DNA of 64,000 nt from Desmodus rotundus (GCF_022682495.2 NC_071388.1:15487171-15551170); one strand, 5' to 3'. Shown: positions 36,241 to 47,964, numbered from the stretch's first letter. Notes: generated from the letters alone by a model not told the origin. Made by a program: numbers and translations.

Positions 36241-36276
36241 TAAATAAAAGCCAAGAAGGGGAAAAAAAAAAAAAAA
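35900..36276 (+). pseudogene. possible processed-transcript (retrocopy) 3' end
   Basis: AATAAA at about 36242 is followed after some 13 bases by an uninterrupted run of 15 or more A (36260-36275), the arrangement left by reverse transcription of a polyadenylated RNA. Upstream, a 71-codon frame (35917-36132) has the C-terminal look CHEKNCHILQNVKKKSF...FLERPL, but I do not recognise it. No target duplication or source gene was identified, and the 5' limit is arbitrary. Confidence 0.3.
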
Positions 36277-37807
36277 GCTTTAGCAGTATATTAGAGACTA
36301 CTTGTAACTTTACAATTTTTATCTCTAATTTTTGTGAATTTTACTGTTTTAATTGGAATCATTTCTCAGCATCATCACTGACATCTTTCTGATTTTGCAA
36401 TTGATCATTCAAAATCTGTATTTTCCCTCACCCCTCTGACCCTGCCACCAGCTCCCTGTTTTATCCCTGTTACATTAATTTCTTGAACGTTTTTATCTCA
36501 GACCTAGATAAATTTCTCCAGATTCATGCTTTATATACCCTTCATTTTATATAGGCTATTATTATTTTCTTATTTTGCTTTCAAATGTTCTTTTCTTGTT
36601 TACGGTATACTCATTCTCAGACTACACTTTCAGGGATCATTCTATAGTTCGTTATGATGCATTCATTTTCTTAGCTGTTTCTTCTTGCTCCCATGATTGG
36701 CAAATGAATGACAACTCCTTCCAGTAGAGGTTCAAAAAGTTGTTAAAATCTTTTGTAAATCACTCTCAATCATGAAATGATAGAGTTGGCAATGCTATTT
36801 AATTTCCCTTCTAGTCTCTAAAACATACTGAAATATTTTAACCATATATCATGTTGTGTCAGGTCTACAGTAAATCAAAGCAGAACCAAATTCCATCTTT
36901 CTTTCTCCTGCTCATGCGTAATGCATGGGGCCAGATGAAACTTCTTGTGCTCATTAAATATCTAAATAACTGACAAAAATTAAAAACATCTTCTTCTTGC
37001 TATTTGTTCAAGTTTATTTAGCTATCTAATTGTTTTCAAAACATGAAACTGTGAAGAAAGGTCTATCAAGTGTACTCATGAAGTTGATGAGTTATTACTG
37101 ATGCGATAGTCTCTCTGGCTGGTGGTCAACAGCTCTGACTCTTCCACCGCAGATTCTCACTAAACAACAGAATATTTGAGTATGCTTCAAAACACGTGCC
37201 CCCAGTCCTTTAAAGCTGTGCTTTTATTTCTGTAAATCATGGCCAGACGGGAAATTTCAGCCTCCTAAACCCCATCAACTCATGATTAATTTCAACAAAA
37301 CAAAACAAAACAAAACAAAACAAAACCCTGAACATACCAGTCGTTGTTGGATTCACATGAGTATAACATCGGTTTGCCAAACAGTTGAATTCACTACAGA
37401 CTTAAATTTTGGAGAACCCGTTTGGAAAAGGGGAGCACACGGCCAGCTTTCAGAAACGGCAGTGATTGCAAGGCAGCGCCCTTTCCTGTTTCAGGGTCTG
37501 TGGCTATGGGAACCTCCTCCAGAGCTCTGTGCTGCTCTGTATTTATAGAAACTGGTTTCAAGCCTGGCTCTCCGGTCTTCTCAGCAGCTCCATAGACTAT
37601 CCCAAACAAAAACTTCTGTTTCAGTAATAGTTATATTTGTTAAAGACAAAATTGATTATTATAGTCTCTAAACGGTTAAATCATAAAAGCTCTGGGACAT
37701 AGGAAACCTAGTTTTTAAACTGTACTTGCACTTAGAGGATCATAAGTTGAGGGGCATTAGGAAGTAACCACACAAGGAAGAAGTTCTAATTTATATATTA
37801 TTAGAAT
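36277..37807. other. no recognised gene; (CAAAA)n at 37294-37326
   Basis: About 1.5 kb of largely unique DNA. It includes six CAAAA units at 37294-37326, too short to define a mobile element. The stretch 37420-37610 is richer in GC than its surroundings and looks unique. Confidence 0.45.
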
Positions 37808-38000
37808 GTGTGTGTTAGTTATTGATGGCTGAGTAACACATTTCCCCAAAACGTTGCAGTTAACACAACACATACTTAATATATTCCAGTTTCTGTGGGT
37901 CAACAATCCAGGTATAGCATAGCTGGCCACTCTGTTCTACAGTCTCCCAGTGTTACCATAGATACTTCGCTAATTATGAAGAAGGAAGGCAGCAAAGGGA
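37808..38000 (-). mobile_element. MLT-like LTR relic
   Basis: The plus strand reads GTGTTAGTTATTGATGGCTG, GAGTAACACATTTCCCCAAA, TTTCTGTGGGTCAACAATCC and ATAGCTGGCCACTCTGTTCT, the antisense of a common mammalian LTR-like relic (GTAACAAATTACCACAAACT type). It is short and directly precedes the LTR-like repeat copy B. Confidence 0.6.
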
Positions 38001-38019
38001 ATTGGACGTTGTTGAGCAT

Positions 38020-38830
38020 AATCAACCCGGGAACATAAACCTGTTTGCTTCACCAGGAAGCTGTAGCCTCACACACTCCAAGGGATCACGGTGTTACTGT
38101 GCCCAAGGATAAACACTTCTCCCTTCCTCCCTCTGGTCCTAGATTGTCGGGGGAGCAGGGAAAGGTAAGTACATGCACAATACAAGTAAGAATGGTGCAG
38201 GGAGAGGTAGTGGACCACAGAGCCTGTCAGTCTAACCTGGGGAAGTATCAGTTGGCTAGTGGGTGGGCCTACGAGAAACCTGTGGAATATTGGGAAGATA
38301 ATCGGTTATTTTGAAAAGCTACCGATTTTTCCCAAACCGGAGATAATATAATCACAGAGGGAACAAAGGAAAGCTCTCTCTCAGTGAATCGCTCTCACCC
38401 TGTGCGCTCTCGCGTTCTCTCTCCAAAACAGTGTAGCCTTAGCAGTCACCAGGCTGGCAGCCCTGCAGAGTCCAAACACAGGCTCCAGGAAGGAGCCTGG
38501 GCTATACTCTAGCTGCGCAGGCAGCAAGGGCACTAAGCTACGTGGATGGGGACTGGGACTGCTTAGCAGCCACATATGGGCCACAAAGGACTAACGTTTA
38601 ATATGAAGTAGAAAGTCTGGACACTGGCCTTTGTTTAGGCCTTGCTGAAGACACGACTGGATTATTTTTCCATGGCGAGATGCAGAGAGATGGGACATAG
38701 GGGCAGCCTTCCACTCAATTCAATCTTGCCACGCCACAATCCCCCATGTGTGGGTCCATGAAATGCTTTTCTCAGGGTCCTGGTAAAAAGCCCCACTTCT
38801 AACAGCAACACCAGACTATAATTAAGGTGT
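38020..38830 (+). repeat. unclassified LTR-like dispersed repeat, copy B
   Basis: The homologue of 6115-6760 in the same orientation. It has blocks missing from copy A, for example the segment with GCAGGGAGAGGTAGTGGACC and the CT-rich CTCTCGCGTTCTCTCTCC. It shares the start CCTGTTTGCTTCACCAGGAA and the end block GAAATGCTTTTCTCAGGGTC. Three chance frames of about 67-89 residues lie in it on both strands. No retroviral protein motif is seen. Confidence 0.55.
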
Positions 38831-39731
38831 AGGTCCAGGGCATGAGGTCTCACCTGAATTCCCACTTCAGGAAAAAATAATTGACAAACTTGCTCAGTGC
38901 TTGTTGAGGCATTCCGTTTCTTGCAGATGTCAGGGACTGAGGGCCCCTATTCTTTGTTGGGTGTTGGCCTGAGGGTGCTCAAAGTTGCTTGCCCTGTGGG
39001 CTTCTCTTTCTTGGCTATTTATTGCATCAAACATGCTAATTGAGAAGGTAATTGGGAGAGTATGTGAGCAACACAGAAGTCACAGTCTTTTGTAAATTAA
39101 TTGGTGAAGCTGCATCTTTTCAGCATTGCTGTGTTCTGTTGGCTGAAGCAAGTAACCCAAGGCTAAGATGGTCTGGAAAAGAGATCATTGAATGCTCTGT
39201 TGAGGTCTTGCTAACACAATTAAACTTTAAGCAACCTACAGATCTTTTTATTCTTGAACAAAAAAATTCCTTAAAAATAAAACCTTACAGTTGAAAGCTA
39301 TGGAAGATATTGACAGATATGTAAAGCAATTACAATTATTAACACAGAAATCATTGGGAGGAGATCTGAACTTAACTATTTGTGTGGATTGTGCAGTTAG
39401 GAATTAACAACCTATAGCTACAACATAATATAAAAAAATCTATGTTGTAGAAGAGAAAATGTGATAGTGAATGAAGTGAGAGTTCGAAACTTCAAAAGAT
39501 ATACACAAACTCTCTTTGATTACTGTTTCAACATTAACTAAAAAAATGCTACTTTATTGTGGATTATTGTGAAATAATATTTGGCTAGAAAACAGTTTGC
39601 ATTGTAAAAATGGGACCAAAATAAAAAGATTGTGGGAAAAAATGAGGAAAACACTACAACCTGGTGAAAGATTTTATCACAACCAGGGGAAATTTTAAGA
39701 CTGATTATTTGCGGTCTTAATATTTAAGACT
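38831..39731. other. possible further part of the LTR-like repeat, then AT-rich DNA
   Basis: The segment 38900-39200 has a GC and phrase style (GGGACTGAGGGCCCCTATTC, GTGTTCTGTTGGCTGAAGCA) that suggests an ancient LTR or LINE 3' end that I cannot name. The rest is AT-rich. Confidence 0.35.
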
Positions 39732-39874
39732 TACAAATATTTGTTTGTTTGTTTTTAACATTTATAGTAATATACAAATATACTATACAAATATTTATTT
39801 GTTTGTTTTTAACATTTTTAGTAATATACAAATATACTATACAAATATTTGTTTGTTTTTAACATTTATAGTAA
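39732..39874. repeat. 54-bp minisatellite, about 2.7 copies
   Basis: The unit begins TACAAATATTTGTTTGTTTG and continues TTTTTAACATTTATAGTAAT then ATACAAATATACTA. Copy 1 is 39732-39785, copy 2 39786-39839, and copy 3 39840-39874 is partial with a 4-base deletion. Copies differ at only a few positions, so the array is fairly recent. Confidence 0.95.
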
Positions 39875-40399
39875 GCCTACAACATAAACTATAGAGATGT
39901 TTGACTTCCCAAAACCATGAGAATAGCCTGTTAATCAACCAAAGCTGAGTTTATATCTGTTGTATTAAAAGATAGTATCAATTTGGTATTTGTAGTACTG
40001 TCTGAAAAAAAGGAAAATAAGAAAAATAGTAGGGTTATCAGTAACAGGACATATTTCTACCAAAGATAATGATGTATAAATTTTATTAAATATTCAAAGA
40101 TAGAGTTTCTCATTATTATAAGAATAAACAAACAGAATTTGAGAAATGGGTGAGAGGAAATTAGAACTCAATTCAATGAAAGTCTTACATCACCATTACA
40201 TTTAGAGAGACTTCTGAGTGGAGCATCAAGGAACCTCAGCAGAACAAGCCGTTTCTGAAAAAGGAGTATTAAACAGAAAGGGCAAAGGGATCTTAATTCT
40301 TTCTTGCTAGGACTTCTAAGACTGTTGGCTAGAAATCTCCAAAAGATCACCTAAGTTCAGTGTATTGTCTACTACTGCAAAGTGTCCATTTGATAAAGT
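39875..40399. other. no recognised feature
   Basis: AT-rich DNA with no gene or named repeat. Confidence 0.45.
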
Positions 40400-40559
40400 C
40401 TTAGTGGTGAGGCCATGGGGAAAATAACAACAGATTTCTGTGGTGTCTGAGAGAGGGGAGTTTAAGGTGGGTCTTTCCATGTGGGAATATGATGGTGAAA
40501 CGGTGCAGCCAAGAGGAGGGCTCCAAGAAGGGATTTGTAATGGGGTCCAAAACTCGAGG

Positions 40560-41590
40560 TGTCCAGGAAATATTAGAAAAATATATATAGGATGTCCTCA
40601 CCCACACAAGCCTGAGCTGGGGGAAGGGACACATGGAGCAGGGCCATTCAGAGCTATTTTGTATGGCAACAGCTTTGTAGCTTGCCCCTGGAATGATCAT
40701 TTAGCATATCTATAACCTTTAATTGGTTTCATAGATATGTTTAAATAGCTGTGGCCAGGCTTTGAGCCAGGGGTTTGGGAGTGACTTCCACCCAAGATGT
40801 AACTGAGAGGCAACTCCCCCTGGTTACAGCACCTGCGGGAGAGCTTGGAGAAGATTGGCTCCAGGCTATGGGGCCACACCTGCCCACACTTACTATGGCA
40901 GCCCAGTAAAGCTGGAAGAATAGGGAATGCTGGTGGTTGTAACTGATAGTAGGAAGGGTTGGAAATGGAGCTGCAGAGGAAGACTGGTGCTGGAATTTAA
41001 ACCCAGGCAAGGCAGCTGTAGAAACAGAGGACCACGTGGTTCTGAAGGAGAAGAGAGAGAACCATGTGGTTTTGGGGGAGAAGGGAGAGGGTCACGCAGA
41101 TTTGGCAGAGTGAATAGGAGAGGACCATGCGGTTTTGGGGAGAAGACAGAAGACCATGCAGTTTTGGAGGAGAGGAAGGAGGACCACGTGGCTTTGGGGT
41201 GCTCCTTTTTGCCACGCAGCTTAGGCAGCATGAGAGACTTTGCCGGGAAGAAAAGGGGAGAAAGGACTCTTGTTCTTGGGCCATGAGAAGGTGCCACATG
41301 GCTTTGGATTAACTGGAGATCACGGCAGCAACACAGCTGATGGTTCCTGGAGCCTGAATCTTGGACTTCTACTTCTTTTCCTGACATATGGTACCCCCGA
41401 CTGGGCAGAGGGAGAAGGAAGAACTGTGCATCTGTGGGTATTCTAGAGGACTTTAGTATCTTAATGAAGACATTAAGTCATTATTCTAAGTCTGTGTAAC
41501 TTTTAAATAAATAATTTATTTCCTTTTCACCGGTCTCCGGCATTGAGAGACATCTTTCCTCTGGCAGCAGCCATTGCAAACCTAGTAGGT
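40560..41590 (+). mobile_element. LTR-like element with internal minisatellite (possible bat ERV solo LTR)
   Basis: A GC-richer block with an LTR-like order: a U3-like part with GTGGCCAGGCTTTGAGCCAG, an internal array at 41015-41205, then AACTTTTAAATAAATAATTT (polyadenylation signal) followed by CCGGTCTCCGGCATTGAGAG and ATCTTTCCTCTGGCAGCAGC as an R/U5-like end. No primer-binding site or gag/pol/env frame follows. The borders are uncertain: a TG start could be 40751, and the left part from about 40400 may also belong. The minus-strand frame of 164 residues and its plus-strand counterparts come from the repeated units. Confidence 0.5.
41015..41205 (+). repeat. degenerate minisatellite of about 30-bp units inside the LTR-like element
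   Basis: Six units of the pattern GAGAGGACCATGTGGTTTTG followed by GGGAGAAG can be lined up, plus a lone seventh near 41285. Units differ in length by 1-4 bases and at several positions. The translation repeats a Pro-Cys/Arg-Gly-Phe-Gly motif by necessity of the repeat. Confidence 0.85.
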
Positions 41591-43478
41591 GTGTGTGGGG
41601 AGGAGAACCCTAGAGAGAGAAAGGGGGGATCCTTTCTGTAATAATATATCCTGAACCACCCCCCACCTGTTTTGCAACAATGGGAATGAGCAAATTTCAT
41701 AAAATAGTATTTTAGGAATAGTGAACAAAGTGAAAGTCTTGAAAATAAGAGTGAATATTAAAAGTTTGTTCCAAAATTGCATGGTTTGCCAGCTTGGACA
41801 AGTTATTGCCCTGAAATGGGGGATCTTGGCTCAGCTGAGCAAACTATTGTTCTGAGAAAGAAGTTACTTGAGGAAGTTAATCTTCAGATAAATTGATTTT
41901 GGGGAAGTTCCAAAAGCAAGTGATGACATTATGTACTGATTTACAGACTTGTTTTCCAGAGAAAGGTTTTCTTGGAACAAATAGTCAAAAAGGAGGCAGC
42001 TTTAACTTAGTTCTAAAGGTCATGCTATGTATCTGCAGGAACAATTAGTTCTCTCTGAGTTCTTGTTTCCCACACCTTTAAACAAGGGGAAATGAAGCTT
42101 TTAAGATGTTTAGTAAGCTTCTATCAAATGTTCTAGAATAAGACTAAAGGAAACAAGTTTTAAAAAAAGAAACCTTTACTTACTACTGAGAAGAAAGGTT
42201 GCTCTGCCAGTGAGACTACACCTGTTTCCTGGCCACGAGAAGACATTTTATACATTATACACATTTAGGTTGGTCATGAAAAAAGGAAAGGAAAGCAAGA
42301 ATTTGAGCTGATTGATGGGTATGGTGGTGAGGCAAAATGAGTGAACGGTTCTGAGTTCTCAAAAGCACGTTCTACAGGTAAATAAATTGGTGAGAAGTTA
42401 AGCAGTTAACATCTGAGGATTGCTTTTATCAATAAAATGGCTGGTTTACTTCCCATATTTGCAACTTTTACAACATAAGCTTTGCAGAAACATCTTAATT
42501 ATTTATATAAGACATAGTTATACAATTAGAAAGTGACAGAATCGATATTACAATTCAAGTTTACGTTATTAAAATCTTACATTTTGAAGTAGGGTTTATG
42601 TTATCTTGTATACTGTTATATCAAACATGAACATATATATACATATATATATATATATAATATGTGTTTGATGTATATATGTAATAGATGCTTGATGAGC
42701 AAATAAATGTTATGATTTCTCCTGCTTCACACAATGACTACTCAGCCATTAGAATACATATTATAATGACATAAAATTATTTCATGTTTTTAATCATTTT
42801 CCTAATATGACAAAGTGAGAGAAATTATTTTAAGAATAAAGTACATTAAAATTTATTCTAATTATTTCATATTCAATTTATTTTAATGTTACCACTTATG
42901 TACATCAATTTAAAATGCAGTAGCTATAAATGAGAATGAAGTACTATAGGGCTGTAGAAACTGACAGACATAAAAATGTTGATTGACTGATTTATTGTTC
43001 AGTATACATTTATTAATGCCTTCTATGTACCAGATGCTGTTGAAAACAACATAGTTTTGATTTCAGACCCTTATTTTAGTTTAATGCTAATGATATATTG
43101 CTAGATAAAACAAATTGCAAGAGAATTATATATAACTATACATACTATATGTACATTTATTATAGATATATATATATATAACCTGCCTTCCATTAATAAG
43201 TCTAGAAAATACCCCTTAACTATGAGCATTAACATTTGAAAAATGGCAGGAATTATTTAACTTTTTATTTTTTTTTTACTGAGAATATTTGGGTTATTTA
43301 TACTTTAACAGTAAATATATATTATTACATAATGAAAATAAAATTTAATATCATTGAAAAATGTCTTACTTAGTAAGAAAGTCCTTTAAAGTATCAGATA
43401 TAACACTAATATTTATGTGAAATGCTAATTTTTAATAAAATGATCTTGAATATATCAACAGTTTTAGAGTAAAGGCAT
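41591..43478. other. no recognised gene; AT simple repeats
   Basis: The stretch 41600-42130 might be diverged internal ERV sequence, but no retroviral motif is visible. Simple TA runs lie at 42632-42659 and 43164-43180. A faint MIR-like core (CATTTATTAATGCCTTCTAT then GTACCAGATGCTGTTG) is at 43009-43044. Confidence 0.4.
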
Positions 43479-43481
43479 ATA

Positions 43482-43690
43482 CTGTGTCCTGCAGAAGTAA
43501 CACATACTTAAGTATGGTTGGTAGGGTAATAATATGGGTATAATAATTTATAGCTTTAATTTCAACAGTTCACCTAAAATGGCATACTGTGTCCTTGAGT
43601 GTGATATTGTTGTGTTACATAATTACATGCTTATGATTTTTTAATACAATATTTTATAATAAAAAAGAGTGTTAATTGTGCTGGACCCTC
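43482..43690 (+). mobile_element. TA-flanked MITE, family X copy 3
   Basis: Left end CTGTGTCCTGCAGAAGTAAC, right end GTGCTGGACCCTC bordered by TA. The inside is close to copy 1, sharing ATGGTTGGTAGGGTAATAAT and AGTGTGATATTGTTGTGTTA. Same orientation as the other two copies. No open frame. Confidence 0.85.
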
Positions 43691-44014
43691 TATTTTCCAG
43701 ATGAGTTTTCATCTGCAAAATGATACATTTATTTACTTCATTATAAATGTCCCTTCTAACTCTTATGTCCTTTCTCTGATTCTAAATAATAACCGAGCAG
43801 AATACCCATGAAAGAAAAACACAAATAAAAGGGAAGATTCAAAATAAACTAATGGCATTATGGTCACTGATTAAAGTTTACATGTAAAAGCAGGGACCTT
43901 CAGATTTTAAAGTGTGCCTTCATTTTTCTCCGTATCAGGATTTATTAGATCTGTCTATTGTTAGCAATTCACGTGAAGGATAGGGAATAAAGACAATCTT
44001 CAGGCTAGGGACCA
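43691..44014. other. no recognised feature
   Basis: AT-rich DNA between the MITE and the MER5A relic. Confidence 0.45.
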
Positions 44015-44203
44015 AACGGTTTTCTCAAACTACGGTCTTTGAAAAACGAGAAGCTGAGTAATGAGTGAGAGTTTGTTAAACATGCAGATCCCTGGGTTAC
44101 AACCACAATCCATTGAATTAAAAACATGAGGTGGACTGCCATCATTGACATTTATAATAAGTTGCTTCAGTTATTCTTATAACTGATAGCATTTGAGAAC
44201 CAC
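44015..44203 (+). mobile_element. MER5A-type hAT MITE, second copy
   Basis: Begins CGGTTTTCTCAAACTACGGT and ends ATAGCATTTGAGAACCAC. Inside are AGAGTTTGTTAAACATGCAG and ATCCCTGGGTTACAACC, as in MER5A. Opposite orientation to the copy at 1133-1314. Confidence 0.82.
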
Positions 44204-45774
44204 CTAGAAAGAGAATTAAGAAAAAATGGTAGCATGTAATTACAACCAAATCCAGTAATGGCAGCGCAGACTTCATTATGTCTGGTTTAATTTGTTGTTT
44301 AATGAACTTGTCATTCTGTATCCAGATGACCACATTTTCCAAGTTAGAGAAATCTGAATTAATAACCTTAGAAAGACTGTAGCAGAAATACCATTGGAGG
44401 GAAGTTAATAAGAGAGTTCCAAAAGTAGCTTAATAGGTCCGCAGGAACCCTCTCAAGTGACAATCTTTCCATAGCAATTGATAAGGAACTCTCAAAGGTA
44501 CTGACTTTCTGGGTATTGACCCTGGAGGGAAATATAGCTTTCTTACCACATTTCAAGAGAAAGTGTTAGGGAACAATAATGAGTGTTCCCAAATGCTCCA
44601 CCACAAGGAGAGTGGAACAATGACTTATTCCTCTCTTAAGCAGAAATGGCACAAGTACAAATGCAAAACTGAAAACCTATCACATCTTTTGCCTAGAGCC
44701 CATCTCAAGCAAACCACTTTAAAGGATTTTATGTAAGTAAATACAGCTGACAAGTTGAAGAGATGCAAGTGGGTTAAAAGAATATACCCATTAGATTCCT
44801 TTATTTTTTTAAAGCAGTAGATTTAACTTTATTGAAGTGACAGAAAACTTGAAGATGTGATGAAATCTTTGAACTTCTCACAAGCAAAGTACATATATAC
44901 AGGAAATTTTTACGTTTTCCAGAGCCTTGAAATTCAATTCATGTCTCCTAAATTTTTACTTTAGAAAATGTCATTATGAAAAAGTTTAATAAAGTAAAAA
45001 TCATAAATTGATCTTACTAAAGATTTAGCTTTCCAAAGTTGGAAAAGTAAGAGGTGTTTTATGATTTTTTAACTGTCAATCACCTAGCATTAAGTAGGTT
45101 GTTCTACATATTAGTCATTTAATTTTATCTGTCAAAATGGAAAATATGTGGGTAGGCACTTGAAAGTTCAAGCAAATTTAAATGAATTAGAGGTTCAAAT
45201 AAGTAATTACTGTCAGTGGATAAAAGGTTACTTAGGACTAAACCTGACCACTCCATCTATTTTATAGTCTCCAGTCAAAGTTAGGTGGCGATACATCATT
45301 GCCACTCTTTTTAGAAAGCTGACACAGGTATCAGTATTCTGACATTGAAACTAATTTTACAAGATAGTTTGAATTTAACTAAGCATGAGACTTGAGGTCT
45401 AAAGATATCCTACTACTCTTTAATTCTAGGGATGAATCTCTGACAGATTAAATGCTGTAAATCTCTTAAAAACAATGTCATAAATGTCTTCAAATGTCAC
45501 TCAGTGTCCCCAAAATGCTGTCAAAAGTGAAAGATCAAGTATGTGTAAGTATAAAGGGAGGGGGAGCAGGAAAATCTAATTTTTCAAAGAATGTCAGTGT
45601 TGATTTAATTTCATAAAGTGTTAGTCAAAATTGTCAAAGACAAAATTAATGATAGCTGATAAGGTCAATTATAAACTTTAAAGCTTTGGAAACAAAATAA
45701 GAATAATATACATTTAAGGAAAAAGTAGAAATAAATTACATTACGTCTAACTAACGACATGTAATAAAATTCCT
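44204..45774. other. no recognised feature
   Basis: About 1.6 kb of AT-rich DNA without supported gene or repeat. Confidence 0.45.
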
Positions 45775-45998
45775 GAGTTCATTGAGCATCTACTATGTGC
45801 CAAGTTTTTCTTAGTCATCGAACTTAACCATGCTCAATTTTAACCTTTCTAAAATGACTTGTTTTCACAGCCATGCCAAGTAGTTAGCCGTGCACCTTCC
45901 CTATTGGTTCTCTATGCCCTTTCCTCCTGGGCTACGTCACTACTAAGGCTGGGACTGAGATTAGAGTCCTGGTGTTGGTTAGTGTTGAACTCCCTTGC
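45775..45998 (+). mobile_element. MIR SINE
   Basis: GAGTTCATTGAGCATCTACT and ATGTGCCAAGTTTTTCTTAG are the MIR core start. Further on, CTAAGGCTGGGACTGAGATT matches the family's later CTAGTAAGTGGCAGAGCTGG-GATTC region. Near full length and in sense. Confidence 0.75.
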
Positions 45999-47144
45999 AC
46001 ATGATTGTTGTTTTTGCTGCTGCCTGCTCTCAGAGGTGGATTTGCAAGCTTAGAGTAAGAGAAGACTGTCTTGCTGGCATCAGGCCCATAGGAATCAACT
46101 GAGGTGATTCCAGGAAAGAAAGCTTGCAATTTATTGAGAATTTCGTTTGAGATACTTCTTTCTGCGATTGTACCACTGGTCTCAGTTCCTCCAGCCGTTT
46201 CCATCATTCTACATTCTTTTCCCCCTTTAACATGTGTTTCCTTTCCTAATCTCTGAAACTTAAAATGCCCCTCCTCTGTGGACTCTTTCAGTTGAGAAAA
46301 AGCAACCAGAAAAAGACAAGCTCTTACCTTTATGTCTCCTCCCCCCCCTGCCACCCCCCCCACCTCGTATCACCTCAAGGTCTCATTTTATGGTACCAGA
46401 ACCTAAGAGCAGCTTGCTTAGGGGTCAGGGTATAATAATTACCTTTTATATGCATCCTGTTTTTTTTCTGAACACCCCTGGCGATGCCAGCTCGTGGCCA
46501 GAGAAGCAAATTAAATTGTAATTTTAAATGTCACACTGAATTTAATTTAATGCAACAATTAAAATGACTTATAGCTCAGTCATTGTCAGTGTTAAATTTA
46601 GATACTCTTCCTTGCTCTTCCTGTTACTGAATGTCTCACACACTGCACTGGGCATAGCAGAGAGGAGCATGATATTGAGAAGTATCATACAAGATCAATT
46701 TCCTTAGAACATTTACAACATTAAGGGGGGGAGGACAAGAAATTCATGCCTAAGATTTTTAAAACCACTGTCAAATTTCTGTATAATAATGAAGTCCCGA
46801 GAATTGCATTTTGGGTGTAGATGAGTTTAGTTTAAATGGTTTCAGTTAAATGGTGTCCGATGATGGAAATGCATTCATGTGGAAAAGTCCTGAAGGCAGT
46901 TCGAAGTGCAGGACTGATGCTCAGAGAATGGTGCAAAGGAGAGAGAGGGATGGATTATTCTGTTGCACAGAGGAGGGTGGGTTTTTAAAGAAGCTCATCT
47001 GTACAGGGTGGGAAACAGATTGAGATGACTGAATGTATTTGAGAACTCTGAGTCAAACCATGGACTAGAACCTAGTTCTATATTATTTTACTCATGTGCT
47101 TCGGTGCAAATCACTTGCCTTCTCTGAGACTCCATTTCTTTTTT
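45999..47144. other. no supported gene; C-rich run at 46338-46366
   Basis: A minus-strand frame of 143 residues runs through 45932-46363 and partly over the MIR. It is not supported as a gene. The C runs at 46338-46366 are low complexity. Confidence 0.4.
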
Positions 47145-47435
47145 TTTTTTTTAACCTTTTTTAAACTTGTTTTATTGTTGCTCAAGTATAGTTGTCTCCA
47201 TTTCTCCCCATCACTCCCCCACCAGCCCAGCAATCCCCACTCCCCACCCTTGATCCTACCCCTCTTTGGTTTTGTCCATGTGTCCTTTATAGATGTTCCT
47301 GAAAACTCTTCCCCCTTTCCCCCCACTATCCCCTCCCACCTCCCCTCTGGTTACTGTCAGATTATTCTTAATTTCAATGTCTCTGGTTATATTTTGCTTG
47401 CTTGTTTGTTTTGTTGATTAGGTTCCACTTACAGG
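47145..47435 (-). mobile_element. bat L1 3' end, 5'-truncated
   Basis: A T run, then GTTGCTCAAGTATAGTTGTC, the C-rich block, TCCATGTGTCCTTTATAGAT, CTGGTTACTGTCAGATTATT and GATTAGGTTCCACTTACAGG. The same order as the tail at 17118. About 290 bp of 3' UTR, with chance frames over the C-rich part. Confidence 0.9.
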
Positions 47436-47964
47436 TGAGATCTTTTCTTAATTAGTTAATTAAATGAAATATCTTCAGTGTATAAAATAGGTGGAAGTTG
47501 TGAAGATGTAAAACAAGTGCTGCCTGCTAAAACCATCAAAAGCGCAACAGGATAATGTTAATCAAGTAAAAGGTTTACTGGTCTTACATTCGTAAGGAAG
47601 TCTTAAAGGAGTCTTTGCAATGTCTCAGAAAGGGATGGTCAGAGGGAGATGTTTATAGGATGCTGTGGGCTGAGGTAAAGCAGACTGTTTCAGGTTTTTC
47701 AAAGAAAAATTAATTGAGTTTGCCACAAAGACTGTGACACCATAATTAAAGGATGCAGTGAAATGTAGGTTTTGATAACTAAGCTGTTTAATAAACAAAG
47801 TGTGAGGGAAACTTGTTCACCCAAATAAGCTAACTCTTATTTGGAAAAAAAAATAGATTTTAAGAATCTCCTGAATACAAAAAAATCCTTCATGGACTCA
47901 CGGCCTTATTTTCCTGCGTAAATGTTTCTGGACCAAATAGATAAGTCATGCAGCTTGCCTTAGC
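47436..47964. other. no recognised feature
   Basis: Unassigned DNA that may be the upstream part of the LTR relic that follows. Confidence 0.35.

Noticed and set aside
40893..41387. Minus-strand open frame of 164 residues with repeated Lys-Pro-His-Gly-Pro motif
   Set aside because: The repeated motif is the translation of the 30-bp minisatellite inside an LTR-like element. Units of about 30 bases keep the frame open without selection.
45932..46363. Minus-strand frame of 143 residues with a good splice-donor match (AAAGGTAAGAG) near 46327-46337
   Set aside because: The frame runs into a MIR at its end, begins in a C-rich low-complexity run, and has no family motif. An isolated donor consensus is common by chance.
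46999..47030. TACAGGGTGGGAAACAG, resembling the end of the second MITE
   Set aside because: The match stops after ten bases and no inverted partner is found nearby.
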